From Pseudomonas fulva (lineage in GTDB: Bacteria; Pseudomonadota; Gammaproteobacteria; Pseudomonadales; Pseudomonadaceae): DNA of 64,000 nucleotides. A program made the translations under genes and the position numbers. Positions 8,194-18,501 of this stretch are shown piece after piece. The stretch spans positions 1,116,001 through 1,180,000 of the forward strand of contig NZ_CP082928.1 of NCBI RefSeq assembly GCF_023517795.1, in the 5' to 3' direction. Numbering within the stretch: the first letter of the stretch is position 1; the number at the start of each line of letters is the position of its first letter. Below the pieces are notes generated by a model, which saw only the letters and a list, made by a program, of their open reading frames with translations, ran no database searches and was not told the DNA's origin.

Positions 8194-9198
8194 TTACCAA
8201 CCCACCCCGAAGCCGATGGTGTAGCGGGTTTCATCCTTGTCGCCTTCCGAACCACTGACCTGGTCCTTGGATGCCTTCATGTTCAACGAGGCCCAGTCGG
8301 TGACCTTGTAGCGCAGGCCCACTTCGGCATCCAGCGCGTAGTCGGCGGCACTGGCCAGCGGCTTGCCCACCTCGCCGGTGCTGAACAGCTCGAAGGTCTT
8401 GCCGATCAGGTAACGGTTGTAGTCCCAACGCATACTGATGGCGTAGAAGTTGTCCTTCTCGCCGTTGGCGTACTCATAGTCGGAACGGTTGAGCAGACCG
8501 GCAACCGAAAACGCACCCAGCTCGTTGTCCCAGAACTGGTAACCCGGACCGGTACCCACCGTACGCTGCCGCTCGAGATCCTCGATCTGGTCGCGCTTGT
8601 ATTCGAAGCGCCCCTGCCAGAACCACTGTTCGTCGAGGAAACGGTCCAGGGCGTACTCGGTGCCCCAGTTGTCGGTGCTGACCACGTCGTTGCGCAGTTC
8701 GCGGTTGTAGTCGACCGTCGCATTGTGACGCCACTTGCCATGGCGGGCCTGGGTCTTGAGGTCGACGTCGTAGTCGTCGGTGTCGCTCTCGGCGCGCTTG
8801 TAGTCCATGGCCACGTCGACGTTGCCTTTCCACATGAAGTCTTCGACCAAGGGCTTGGGCTTCATGATCTGCTTGATGCTGGCCAGCTCGACGGTCTTCG
8901 GTGCATCGCCATTGGCGAGCGTCACCTTGCCGGAATCGGCGGCCTGCAGCGACTTGGCACGCTCACCGGTGATTTCGTTCTCCTTGACCAGCAGCTCCTG
9001 AGCGCTGTCGAGGGTGGCGATCTTTTTCCAGTCCAGCGGAATGGAACCACCGTAGTCGGTTTCCAGCAGCAGCTTGCCACCGTCGAGAACCTTGATGGTT
9101 CCGGTCAGGCGGTCGCCGTTTTTCATCCATACGGTATCGGCCAGCAGCGGTGTGGTGGCGACGCTGAGGCCCAGGCACAACAAGGTACGAGTAAACAT
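8194..9198 (-). CDS. DUF481 (YdiY-like) outer-membrane protein
   Basis: This 334-residue protein has a Sec signal peptide (residues 1-20, cleavage after PLLA, mature start DTVWMKNGDR). The N-terminal third (DRLTGTIKVLDGGKLLLETDYGG) resembles the small beta domain seen before DUF481. The remainder is alternating aromatic/charged beta strands (WRHNATVDYNREL, FWQGRFEYKRDQ, LGLRY-type strands) ending in a terminal GFGVGW, as in beta-barrels. E. coli YdiY is acid-inducible, but its function is unknown. It stands alone, divergent from the ATL gene. Confidence 0.85.
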   Translation of the reverse strand: MFTRTLLCLGLSVATTPLLADTVWMKNGDRLTGTIKVLDGGKLLLETDYGGSIPLDWKKIATLDSAQELLVKENEITGERAKSLQAADSGKVTLANGDAPKTVELASIKQIMKPKPLVEDFMWKGNVDVAMDYKRAESDTDDYDVDLKTQARHGKWRHNATVDYNRELRNDVVSTDNWGTEYALDRFLDEQWFWQGRFEYKRDQIEDLERQRTVGTGPGYQFWDNELGAFSVAGLLNRSDYEYANGEKDNFYAISMRWDYNRYLIGKTFELFSTGEVGKPLASAADYALDAEVGLRYKVTDWASLNMKASKDQVSGSEGDKDETRYTIGFGVGW

Positions 9199-9330
9199 AA
9201 GCGGATGCTGTCGCTCCGGTTCGCGGTAAATCGGGCATTATCCGCATACCCGATATTTGAGCAAGAAATGACCGACGGAAATGCTTCGAGTTCATCGAGG
9301 CCCCTGACTCCGCGGCGACAGGAGCCTGCC

Positions 9331-9699
9331 ATGCCGACACGACAGACCGATTACAGCGCGCCGCTGGCCGACGCCGATCAACAGGCCCGCCGTGATGCGC
9401 TGTACCTGGCGCTGGCCCAGGTACCGCCCGGCAAGGTGGTCACCTATGGCGAGCTGGCCGCACTGGCGGGCCTGGGGCGCGCGGCGCGCTGGGTCGGCCG
9501 GACCCTCGGCCAACTGCCCGACGGCACCGCCCTGCCCTGGCATCGTGTGGTTGCCGCCGGCGGCCGGTTGAGCCTGGCGGCCGACTCGCCAAGCGGGGTT
9601 GAACAACGTGCCCGATTGCGCGTCGAAGGGGTGCTATCCCACAATGGTCGGGTGGATATCCGACGTCACGGCTGGCGCCCCCTGGAGCACGAGGCATGA
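9331..9699 (+). CDS. Alkyltransferase-like protein (ATL), MGMT family without catalytic Cys
   Basis: This 122-residue protein matches the DNA-binding domain of O6-alkylguanine-DNA alkyltransferases, including VPPGKVVTYGELA and ARWVGRTL. The alkyl-acceptor motif PCHR is changed to PWHR, with Trp70 in place of Cys. That substitution defines ATL proteins, which bind and flip alkylated guanines and hand them to nucleotide excision repair instead of removing the adduct. I chose ATG 9331 because AGGAG sits 8 nt upstream; an in-frame ATG at 9268 has no such site and would add 21 atypical residues. Confidence 0.9.
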   Translation: MPTRQTDYSAPLADADQQARRDALYLALAQVPPGKVVTYGELAALAGLGRAARWVGRTLGQLPDGTALPWHRVVAAGGRLSLAADSPSGVEQRARLRVEGVLSHNGRVDIRRHGWRPLEHEA

Positions 9700-9725
9700 G
9701 ACTCGACGCGCCGGGCGCAACCGGC

Positions 9726-9755
9726 TTGCACTGACCCGACCCTAGCCCCTAGAGT
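9726..9755 (+). promoter_or_regulatory. Possible sigma70 promoter of the permease gene
   Basis: TTGCAC at 9726-9731 and TAGAGT at 9750-9755 are separated by 18 bases and lie 45 bases before the ATG at 9800. Both hexamers match only partly, so this is a weak call. Confidence 0.3.
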
Positions 9756-9799
9756 GCGCCACTTGTTCATGCTTTCTCCCTCCAGGCCGACTCCCTTCA

Positions 9800-11344
9800 A
9801 TGCATCGTAAAAGCTGGCGCGACGCGATCGCCGCCTACTCCAGCCCCTCGACACTGGTTCTTCTGGTGCTTGGGTTCGCCGCCGGCCTGCCTTACATGTT
9901 GGTGTTCTCGACCCTGTCGGTGTGGCTGCGTGAAGCGGGCGTGGCGCGGGAGACCATCGGCTTCGCCAGCCTGATCGGCCTGGCCTACGCCTTCAAGTGG
10001 GTGTGGTCGCCCCTGCTCGACCAGTGGCGCCTGCCGCTGCTCGGCAAGCTCGGCAGGCGGCGCTCCTGGCTGGTGCTGTCGCAGATTCTGATCGCCATCG
10101 GCCTGGCCGGCATGGCGCTGTGCGATCCGCATACCCACCTGACCTGGCTGATCGCCCTGGCCGTGCTGGTGGCCTTCGCCTCGGCGACCCAGGACATCGC
10201 CGTCGATGCCTACCGCCTGGAGATCGTCGACGACACCCGCCAGGCTGCCCTGGCCGCCAGCTACATGGCCGGCTACCGGGTCGCCGCGCTGCTGGCCACC
10301 GCCGGCGCGCTGTACGTCGCCGAGGGCCTGGGCTCGACCACCCTGCTCTACCAGCACGCCGCCTGGGCGGGCACCTACCTGCTGTTCGCGCTGCTGATGC
10401 TGCCGGGCCTGCTGACCAGCCTGTGGATGAAGGAGCCGCCGGTCTCCCTGCGTACCCAGCTGGCCGCCGCCAAGTACGGTTTCAGCCACCAGATCGCCTC
10501 GGTGCTGGTGCTGATCGTGCTACTGGTGTCGGTACCGGCGATGTTCACCCAGCTGTACAACACCGACTTCCCCAGCCTGGTAACCGGCGAAGCCACCCTG
10601 CTGGACCTGCTGCTCGAGGACCGCGCCTTCCTGCGCGCCATCCTCTATACCATCCTCACCACCCTGTGCCTGTCGTCGATGGGCCGCCGCGGCCTGGCAC
10701 CGGTGCTCACCCCGGTCAACGACTTCATCCTGCGCTACCGTTGGCAGGCGCTGCTGCTGCTCGGGCTGATAGCCACCTACCGCATGTCCGACACGGTGAT
10801 GGGCGTGATGGCCAACGTCTTCTACATCGACCAGGGCTTCACCAAGGACCAGATCGCCAGCGTCAGCAAGCTGTTCGGGCTGATCATGACCCTGGTCGGC
10901 GCCGGTGCCGGCGGTTTGCTGATCGTGCGCTTCGGGATCATGCCGATCCTGTTCATCGGTGGCGCGGCGTCGGCGGCCACCAACCTGCTGTTCATGCTGT
11001 TGGCCGGCATGGGCGCCAACCTGCAGATGCTGATCTTCACCATCTCGGCGGACAACTTCAGCTCCGGCCTGGCCACGGCGGCGTTCGTCGCCTACCTGTC
11101 GAGCCTGACCAACCTGAAATTCTCGGCCACCCAGTACGCGCTGCTGAGTTCCATCATGCTGCTGCTGCCGCGTCTGATCGGCGGCTATTCCGGCGTACTG
11201 GTGGAGAAGTTCGGCTACTCCGACTTCTTCCTGATCACCGCACTGATGGGCGTGCCCACCCTGCTGCTGATCCTGCTGCAGTGGCATCGCCAGGGTAATC
11301 GGGCCACCGCGCTGCCTGCCGACGAGCCCACAAAACCGGAATAA
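9800..11344 (+). CDS. ampG: AmpG-type MFS muropeptide permease
   Basis: This 514-residue polytopic inner-membrane protein of the major facilitator superfamily has about 12-14 hydrophobic segments. AmpG imports GlcNAc-anhydroMurNAc peptides for wall recycling and controls ampC beta-lactamase induction through AmpR. Family features include the N-terminal GFAAGLPYMLVFSTLSVWLRE, the SPLLDQWRLP segment and ASATQDIAVDAYRLE, which is typical of AmpG. Position relative to mscS, yajQ and argJ matches the P. aeruginosa ampG locus as I recall it. Many Pseudomonas carry a second paralogue (AmpP), so identity with AmpG is likely but not certain. Confidence 0.88.
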   Translation: MHRKSWRDAIAAYSSPSTLVLLVLGFAAGLPYMLVFSTLSVWLREAGVARETIGFASLIGLAYAFKWVWSPLLDQWRLPLLGKLGRRRSWLVLSQILIAIGLAGMALCDPHTHLTWLIALAVLVAFASATQDIAVDAYRLEIVDDTRQAALAASYMAGYRVAALLATAGALYVAEGLGSTTLLYQHAAWAGTYLLFALLMLPGLLTSLWMKEPPVSLRTQLAAAKYGFSHQIASVLVLIVLLVSVPAMFTQLYNTDFPSLVTGEATLLDLLLEDRAFLRAILYTILTTLCLSSMGRRGLAPVLTPVNDFILRYRWQALLLLGLIATYRMSDTVMGVMANVFYIDQGFTKDQIASVSKLFGLIMTLVGAGAGGLLIVRFGIMPILFIGGAASAATNLLFMLLAGMGANLQMLIFTISADNFSSGLATAAFVAYLSSLTNLKFSATQYALLSSIMLLLPRLIGGYSGVLVEKFGYSDFFLITALMGVPTLLLILLQWHRQGNRATALPADEPTKPE

Positions 11345-11352
11345 AGCCCATG

Positions 11353-11378
11353 AAAAAGCCGACTCTCGTCGGCTTTTT
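11353..11378. terminator. Bidirectional terminator between ampG and mscS
   Basis: AAAAAGCCGAC and GTCGGCTTTTT pair perfectly around TCTC, with T-runs on both strands. It serves the two convergent genes. Confidence 0.93.
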
Positions 11379-11400
11379 CATTTTTTGGCTGGCAGCCTTT

Positions 11401-12237
11401 TCAGTCTGCGTTGCCCTGCTGCACCACCTGCACCATGCGTGGTGGCTGCGCCAGCTCGACGCCTTCGGCACGCAGGCGATCACGCACGCTCTCGTTGAGC
11501 ATGAAGATCACCGGCCAGTAGTCGCCAGCGGCCGTCCACATGCGCAGCGACAGGTTGATCGAGGTTTCGCCCAGGTTGGACACCACCACCACCGGCGCCG
11601 GCTCCTGGTGCACGCGGGCGTCCTTGGAAAGCTCCAGCAGCACCTCGCGGGCCTTGGCCAGGTCGGCGTTGTAATCGAGCTTCACGTCATACAGCACCTG
11701 GCGGGTGTTCTGCCGCGAGTGGTTGGTGATGATGCCGTTGGACAGCGTGCCGTTGGGCACGATCACCACCTTGTTGTCGCCGGTACGCAGCACGGTGTGG
11801 AAGATCTGGATGTAGTCCACCGAACCGGAAATCCCCTGGGCCTCGATGAAATCGCCGGCCTTGAACGGGCGGAACAGCATGATCAGCACACCGCCGGCGA
11901 AGTTCGCCAGGCTGCCCTGCAGCGCCAGGCCGATGGCCAGGCCCGCCGCACCGATCACCGCGATGAACGAGGTGGTTTCCACGCCGATCATCGACGCCAC
12001 GCTGATGATCAGCAGGATCTTGAGCACGATGCTCGCCAGGCTGCCGATAAAGCTGCTCAGCGCACGATCGACCTTGCGACCATCCATCAGGGCGCTGACC
12101 TTGCCGGTCAGCTTGCTGATCAGCCACCAGCCGATCAGCAGGGTAACGATAGCCAGGGCCAGCTTGCCGCTGTACTGCAGCAATACCGGAATCCAGGCCT
12201 GTGACATGACGACCAGCTGGTCGATGCTCATATCCAT
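11401..12237 (-). CDS. mscS: Small-conductance mechanosensitive channel (MscS family)
   Basis: 278 residues, the typical size of E. coli MscS-type channels. Three N-terminal membrane segments (about residues 22-44, 66-86, 90-112) precede the pore-lining TM3 with its Ala/Gly pattern, AVIGAAGLAIGLALQGSLANF. A cytoplasmic beta domain follows (GDFIEAQG, VIVPNGTLSNGIITN), then the vestibule. It opens under membrane tension to release solutes in hypo-osmotic shock. It is transcribed towards the bidirectional terminator at 11353-11378, downstream of yajQ. Confidence 0.95.
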   Translation of the reverse strand: MDMSIDQLVVMSQAWIPVLLQYSGKLALAIVTLLIGWWLISKLTGKVSALMDGRKVDRALSSFIGSLASIVLKILLIISVASMIGVETTSFIAVIGAAGLAIGLALQGSLANFAGGVLIMLFRPFKAGDFIEAQGISGSVDYIQIFHTVLRTGDNKVVIVPNGTLSNGIITNHSRQNTRQVLYDVKLDYNADLAKAREVLLELSKDARVHQEPAPVVVVSNLGETSINLSLRMWTAAGDYWPVIFMLNESVRDRLRAEGVELAQPPRMVQVVQQGNAD

Positions 12238-12265
12238 CGGGCATTCCTTCTAGCAATTCAAACGA

Positions 12266-12291
12266 AAACGCCATGGCAAGCCATGGCGTTT
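12266..12291 (-). terminator. Likely terminator of yajQ
   Basis: AAACGCCATGG pairs with CCATGGCGTTT around CAAG. On the minus strand it is followed by TCGTTTG after the TTT of the stem, a moderately T-rich tail. Confidence 0.6.
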
Positions 12292-12351
12292 GCATGGGCG
12301 CTCACGAAATTGCGACGCCCGCAGTTCGCCGGGGTTCAATAAACCCCGGTA

Positions 12352-12831
12352 TCAGTCGCGGAAGTTGTTGTACTGCAACGGCATGCCGAAATCCTTGCCG
12401 CGCAGCGAGGCGATGCATTCCTGCAGGTCATCGCGCTTCTTGCCGGTGACGCGCACCTGCTCGCCCTGAATGGCGGCCTGCACCTTGAGCTTGGCGTCCT
12501 TGATGTGGGCGACGATCTTCTTGGCCAGCTCCTTGTCGATGCCTTCGCGGAACTCGACCTCCTGCTTGACCACCTTGCCGGACGCGTACGGATCCTTGGT
12601 TTCCATGCACTGGCTGTCGATCTTGCGCTTGATCAGGCAGCCACGAATGATGTCGAGCATCTGCTCGAGCATGAAATCGGCCTCGGCGGTCAGCGTGACG
12701 GCCTTGTCCTTGACCTCGAAACTGCACTTGCCGCGCAGGTCGAAGCGCCGCTCCAGCTCCTTGGTGGCATTGTCCAGGGCATTGGTGAGTTCGTGTTTGT
12801 CCAGCTCCGACACCACGTCGAACGAGGGCAT
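12352..12831 (-). CDS. yajQ: YajQ family nucleotide-binding protein
   Basis: 159 residues starting [10 protein letters not shown], the family start, with AGGA about 6 nt upstream; the open frame extends further but without family match. The protein folds as two RNP-like domains. YajQ homologues in Xanthomonas and Pseudomonas bind cyclic di-GMP and influence virulence gene expression. E. coli YajQ binds GTP/tRNA. The conserved [12 protein letters not shown] and C-terminal [11 protein letters not shown] blocks are present. It diverges from a gene with a degenerate GGDEF domain, though no functional link can be read from sequence. Confidence 0.95.
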   Translation of the reverse strand: MPSFDVVSELDKHELTNALDNATKELERRFDLRGKCSFEVKDKAVTLTAEADFMLEQMLDIIRGCLIKRKIDSQCMETKDPYASGKVVKQEVEFREGIDKELAKKIVAHIKDAKLKVQAAIQGEQVRVTGKKRDDLQECIASLRGKDFGMPLQYNNFRD

Positions 12832-12979
12832 GCAATTCCTCCAGATATAAAGCGCGAGCGGGCAGCACTGCGTCGCGAGTCGCTTGCCGGCAGCCACCTG
12901 TGCAGCGATGCGAGCCGCATCGTGCTGGGCGCCAGTTCGCGAGATCGTGAATAAGTTCTGCGCAAATCGCGCGGATGGC

Positions 12980-13009
12980 TTGACGATAAAATTGGCGCGA
13001 TCATTATAT
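12980..13009 (+). promoter_or_regulatory. Sigma70 promoter of the response-regulator gene
   Basis: TTGACG (12980-12985) and TTATAT (13004-13009) are separated by 18 bases and lie 85 bases upstream of the ATG at 13095. Confidence 0.5.
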
Positions 13010-13094
13010 CCGCTCTGATACAGACCGCTCGGCGTTGTATTGGTTACTCCCCTTCCCTCGACCCGTTTTCCTGCCAGCGAGTGCCATAAAAAAC

Positions 13095-14965
<1,871 letters not shown>

Positions 14966-15011
14966 GTCACGCGCTAACCTGCGCCCTCACCTGCCATCAC
15001 GAAACACGCCC

Positions 15012-17015
15012 ATGCGCCTGCGCCACCGCCTGAAGAATCTCCCCGTTGGCCGAAAACTGCTCGCGGCGCTGCTGGTCCTGCTGACGGCGGTGCTGGTGGT
15101 GGCCAACACGACCTTCATCAGCGCGGCCTACTGGATCTCCCAGGAAAGCGTCGCGCCCCAGGCGCTGCAGACCCTCGGCCGGCTGATCGCCACCCCGGCC
15201 CTGAGCCGCGAGGCCCTCAGCTCGCCCGAAGCGGCCCATGAACTGCTCAAGCGCCTGGATGGCTACGCACCGCTGCGCGCGGCGGTGATCTACGATGCAG
15301 GCGGCAACAGCATGGCGCAGCTGCAGCGCGGCGAGAAACTCGAGTTGCCCGCCCAGGTCGACGCGCTGGACAACTGGCGGATCGGCGAATTTCGCGCCAA
15401 CCAGCTGGTCGAGCTGCCCCAGGGCGAGGCGCCGCCCGGCCACCTGCTGCTGGTCGCGTCCAGCGAACTGCCGGGCGCCTTCTACACCGGTACCGTCACC
15501 GCCAGCCTGGTGATCCTGCTGTTCAGCCTGGTGCTCTGGCTGCTGGTGGCGCGGCAGATCCGCCGCCTGGTCACCAGCCCGATCAAGCGCCTCGAAGAAC
15601 TCACCCGCCAGGTCACCCGCGAGGAAAACTACTCGCTGCGCGCCCGGCGCGGCAACCGCGACGAAATCGGCAGCCTGGCCGAGGCCTTCAACACCATGCT
15701 CGAACGCATCGAGGCCCGCGAGCAGCAGCTCAAGCGCGCCCGCGACGACTCCGAGGAAGCCTACAACCAGGCCCGCGGCCTGGCCGAGGAAACCCGCCTG
15801 TCGAACCGCAAGCTGGAACTCGAAGTGCAGGTGCGCAGCAAGATCGAGAAGAAGCTCACCGGTTTCCAGAACTACCTCAACAGCATCATCGACTCCATGC
15901 CCTCGGCGCTGATCGCCCTGGACGAGCAGCTCTACGTGGCGCAGTGGAATCAGGAGGCCAGTGCGCTGTCCGGCACCTCCATCGACGAGGCGGTGAACCA
16001 GCCGGTGTTTCTCGCCTTCCCGCTGCTCAAGCCGTACCTGTCCAAGCTCAAGCGCACCGCCGAGCAACACCGGGTCGAGAAGATCGAGCGCGTCACCTGG
16101 ATCCGCGACGACGAGCCCCACCACTACGCCCTGACCTTCTACCCGCTGATCGGCAGTATCGGCCGCGGCGTGGTGATCCGCATCGACGACATCACCCAGC
16201 GCCTGAACCTCGAAGAAGTCATGGTGCAGTCCGAAAAGATGCTTTCCGTCGGCGGCCTGGCGGCCGGCATGGCCCACGAGATCAACAACCCCCTGGGCGC
16301 CATCCTGCACAACGTGCAGAACATCCGCCGGCGCCTGTCGCCGGAGCTGCCACGCAACCAGGAGCAGGCCGAGCTGGCCGGGGTCAGCCTGCCGGCCATC
16401 GACCGCTACCTGGCCGCCCGGGAAATTCCCATGCTGCTCGACGGCATCCAGCAGGCCGGCGCACGGGCCTCGAAGATCGTCACCCACATGCTCAGTTTTA
16501 GCCGCCTGAGCAACCGCCAGCTGGCGCCCTGCCAGTTGCCGGCGCTGATCGACCAGGCAGTGGAGATCGCCAGCAACGACTTCGACCTGACCGAAAGCTT
16601 CGACTTCAAGAGCCTGCTGATCCAGCGCGAATTCGACCCGCAGCTCGGGCCGATCCCCGGCATCGCCAACGAACTGGAGCAGGTGCTGCTCAACCTGTTG
16701 AAGAACGCGGCCCAGGCCATTCACTTGCGCGAGGACGAAAGCCAGCCCGGCAAGCTGATCCTGCGCACCCGCCTGGCGCCGCCCTGGGCCGAAGTGCAGG
16801 TCGAGGACAACGGCGTGGGCATCCCCGAAGCCGTGCGCAAGCGCATCTTCGAGCCGTTCTTCACCACCAAGGAAGTCGGCCAGGGCACCGGCCTGGGGCT
16901 TTCGGTGTCGTACTTCATCGTCACCAACAACCACAAGGGCCAGATGGAGGTGCACTCGCGCACCGGCCAGGGCACCTGCTTCACCCTGCGCCTGCCACTG
17001 GGCGTGGGCAGCTGA
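15012..17015 (+). CDS. Membrane sensor histidine kinase (HAMP-PAS-HisKA-HATPase)
   Basis: 667 residues. TM1 (about 17-41) and TM2 (about 158-178) flank a periplasmic sensor domain. A HAMP domain (RQIRRLVTSPIKRLEEL), a long coiled coil (about 230-285) and a PAS domain (SIIDSMPSALIALDEQL, about 292-400) follow. The HisKA box has phospho-acceptor His422 in GMAHEINNPLGAI. The HATPase domain shows N (LLNLLKNAAQA), G1 (VEDNGVGIP), F (FEPFFTTK) and G2 (GTGLGLS) boxes. All catalytic residues look intact, so it should be an active kinase; the signal is unknown. The start was set at ATG 15012 (MRLRHRLKNLPVGRKLL). The receiver protein two genes upstream is the natural partner candidate. Confidence 0.93.
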   Translation: MRLRHRLKNLPVGRKLLAALLVLLTAVLVVANTTFISAAYWISQESVAPQALQTLGRLIATPALSREALSSPEAAHELLKRLDGYAPLRAAVIYDAGGNSMAQLQRGEKLELPAQVDALDNWRIGEFRANQLVELPQGEAPPGHLLLVASSELPGAFYTGTVTASLVILLFSLVLWLLVARQIRRLVTSPIKRLEELTRQVTREENYSLRARRGNRDEIGSLAEAFNTMLERIEAREQQLKRARDDSEEAYNQARGLAEETRLSNRKLELEVQVRSKIEKKLTGFQNYLNSIIDSMPSALIALDEQLYVAQWNQEASALSGTSIDEAVNQPVFLAFPLLKPYLSKLKRTAEQHRVEKIERVTWIRDDEPHHYALTFYPLIGSIGRGVVIRIDDITQRLNLEEVMVQSEKMLSVGGLAAGMAHEINNPLGAILHNVQNIRRRLSPELPRNQEQAELAGVSLPAIDRYLAAREIPMLLDGIQQAGARASKIVTHMLSFSRLSNRQLAPCQLPALIDQAVEIASNDFDLTESFDFKSLLIQREFDPQLGPIPGIANELEQVLLNLLKNAAQAIHLREDESQPGKLILRTRLAPPWAEVQVEDNGVGIPEAVRKRIFEPFFTTKEVGQGTGLGLSVSYFIVTNNHKGQMEVHSRTGQGTCFTLRLPLGVGS

Positions 17016-17029
17016 TCAGCGGAGACCCC

Positions 17030-17605
17030 ATGGGTTATCGACTCTCGAAAATCTACACGCGCACCGGCGATGCCGGGCAAACCGGGCTGGCCGACGGCCG
17101 CCGGGTCGCCAAGGATCACCCGCGTATCGAAGCCATCGGCGAAGTGGACACGCTGAACAGCCAACTCGGCCTGCTGCTCGCCGACCTGCTCGAGCAGCAG
17201 GCGAACCACCCGGGGCTTGGCGAACTGGTCGAGGTGCTCGCGCCCTGTCAGCACCGCCTCTTCGACCTCGGCGGCGAGCTGGCTATGCCCGAGTACCACG
17301 CGCTGCAGGGCGCCGAAATCGAGCGCCTGGAAGCGGCCATCGACCGCTGGAACGAGGAAGTCGGCCCGCTGACCAACTTCATCCTGCCGGGCGGATCAAG
17401 GCTGATCGCCCAGGCCCACCTGTGCCGCAGCAGCGCCCGAACCGCCGAACGGCGCTGCGGCCAGCTGCATGCCATCGAGCCGCTGCGCGGCGAGCTACTG
17501 GCCTATATCAACCGGCTATCCGACCTGCTGTTCGTGGCCGCCCGGCTGATCGCCAGGCGCCAGGGCATCGACGAAGTGCTCTGGCAGGCAGCCGTCAAAG
17601 ACTGA
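17030..17605 (+). CDS. Cob(I)yrinic acid a,c-diamide adenosyltransferase, PduO type
   Basis: 191 residues. PduO-type ATP:cob(I)alamin adenosyltransferases attach the 5'-deoxyadenosyl group to cobalamin. The N-terminal ATP-binding motif KIYTRTGDAGQTGLADGRRV is characteristic, as are EVDTLNSQLG near residue 38, FILPGGS near 117 and the helix CRSSARTAERR near 132, which carries the conserved Arg residues. It starts 14 bases after the kinase stop with GGAG upstream (AGCGGAGACCCCATG). Its last 11 bases overlap the convergent pseudouridine synthase gene. Confidence 0.93.
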   Translation: MGYRLSKIYTRTGDAGQTGLADGRRVAKDHPRIEAIGEVDTLNSQLGLLLADLLEQQANHPGLGELVEVLAPCQHRLFDLGGELAMPEYHALQGAEIERLEAAIDRWNEEVGPLTNFILPGGSRLIAQAHLCRSSARTAERRCGQLHAIEPLRGELLAYINRLSDLLFVAARLIARRQGIDEVLWQAAVKD

Positions 17606-18479
17606 GGCGGCTCTCGAAACGGCGCCGCTCGCCGGTCAGCGGGTCATCGAAGGCCAACCCGCGAGCCAGCAGCTTGAGCGGCCGCGTGTAGTCGTCGGGC
17701 TCACCCTCGGCGCAGCTCACCTCGGGATAGAAGGGATCGTTTAGGATCGGCGCACCCAGAGCTGCCATATGCACGCGCAACTGGTGCTTCTTGCCGGTCA
17801 CCGGCTCCAGGCCATACAGCCAGTGCTCGGCCCGTTTCTCGATCACCTCGATACGCGTGCGGGTGTTGGCCACGCCTGGCACCTCGCGCATGCGAAAGAA
17901 CGGCTCGCCCGCTTCGAAGCGTGTTTCGCGCAACAACGGAAACTGCAGATCCGGCAACGGCACCGCCAGCGCCTCGTAGCGCTTGTCGATGGCGCGCTCG
18001 CGAAACATCGCCTGGTAACGCCCGCGGGTCCGCGGGTTGCTGGAAAACAGCACCAGCCCGGCGGTGTGCCGGTCGATGCGGTGCAAGGGCACCAGGTCGG
18101 CATTGCCGGTGCGCCTGACCAGCCGCGCCAGCAGGGTCTGCTCGACATAGGCGCCGGCCGGCATCACCGACAGGAAATGCGGCTTGTCGGCGACCAGCAG
18201 GTGTTCGTCGAGGTGCAGAATGGCTTCCTCGAAGGGAATCGTCGGCTCGGCGGGCACCTCACGGAAATAATGCACGCGCAGGCCGACCCGATAGGGGTGA
18301 TCGACACCCATCGGCGCGCCCTCGGCATCCAACACCCGACCACGGGCCATACGCTCGAGCCAGACGTCCCGTGGAATCGCCGGGAAGTGCGCACACAGGC
18401 AGTCGAGCACCGTCGCCCAGTCGCCGGCCGGCAGGTGCAGGGTGCTGGGGCGCAGGGTCGGCTGAGCGGATGGCGGCAT
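17595..18479 (-). CDS. RluA-family pseudouridine synthase
   Basis: 294 residues. The catalytic motif HRIDRHTAGLVLFS, with Asp in HRID, is the RluA-family active site, and the ADKPHFLSVMPAG segment before it and KKHQLRVHMAALG after it are typical. The enzyme converts uridine to pseudouridine in rRNA or tRNA; the target site is not predictable. There is no S4 domain, so it is not RluC/D-like in layout. It overlaps the convergent cobalamin adenosyltransferase gene by 11 bases. Confidence 0.9.
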   Translation of the reverse strand: MPPSAQPTLRPSTLHLPAGDWATVLDCLCAHFPAIPRDVWLERMARGRVLDAEGAPMGVDHPYRVGLRVHYFREVPAEPTIPFEEAILHLDEHLLVADKPHFLSVMPAGAYVEQTLLARLVRRTGNADLVPLHRIDRHTAGLVLFSSNPRTRGRYQAMFRERAIDKRYEALAVPLPDLQFPLLRETRFEAGEPFFRMREVPGVANTRTRIEVIEKRAEHWLYGLEPVTGKKHQLRVHMAALGAPILNDPFYPEVSCAEGEPDDYTRPLKLLARGLAFDDPLTGERRRFESRLSL

Positions 18480-18501
18480 ACGAAGAATCCAAGTGCGGCG
18501 C

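Noticed and set aside
7436..8200. Several short frames inside the large palindromic element
   Set aside because: They follow the repeat blocks, have no start signals of note and resemble the spurious small ORFs often called in this sequence type.
8080..9330. Upstream extension of the ATL frame across the DUF481 gene
   Set aside because: The open frame continues upstream, but the extension is antisense to a clear outer-membrane protein gene, and AGGAG marks the start at 9331.
14997..16955. Long frame antisense to the sensor kinase
   Set aside because: The kinase motifs on the plus strand are complete; the antisense frame is a compositional shadow.
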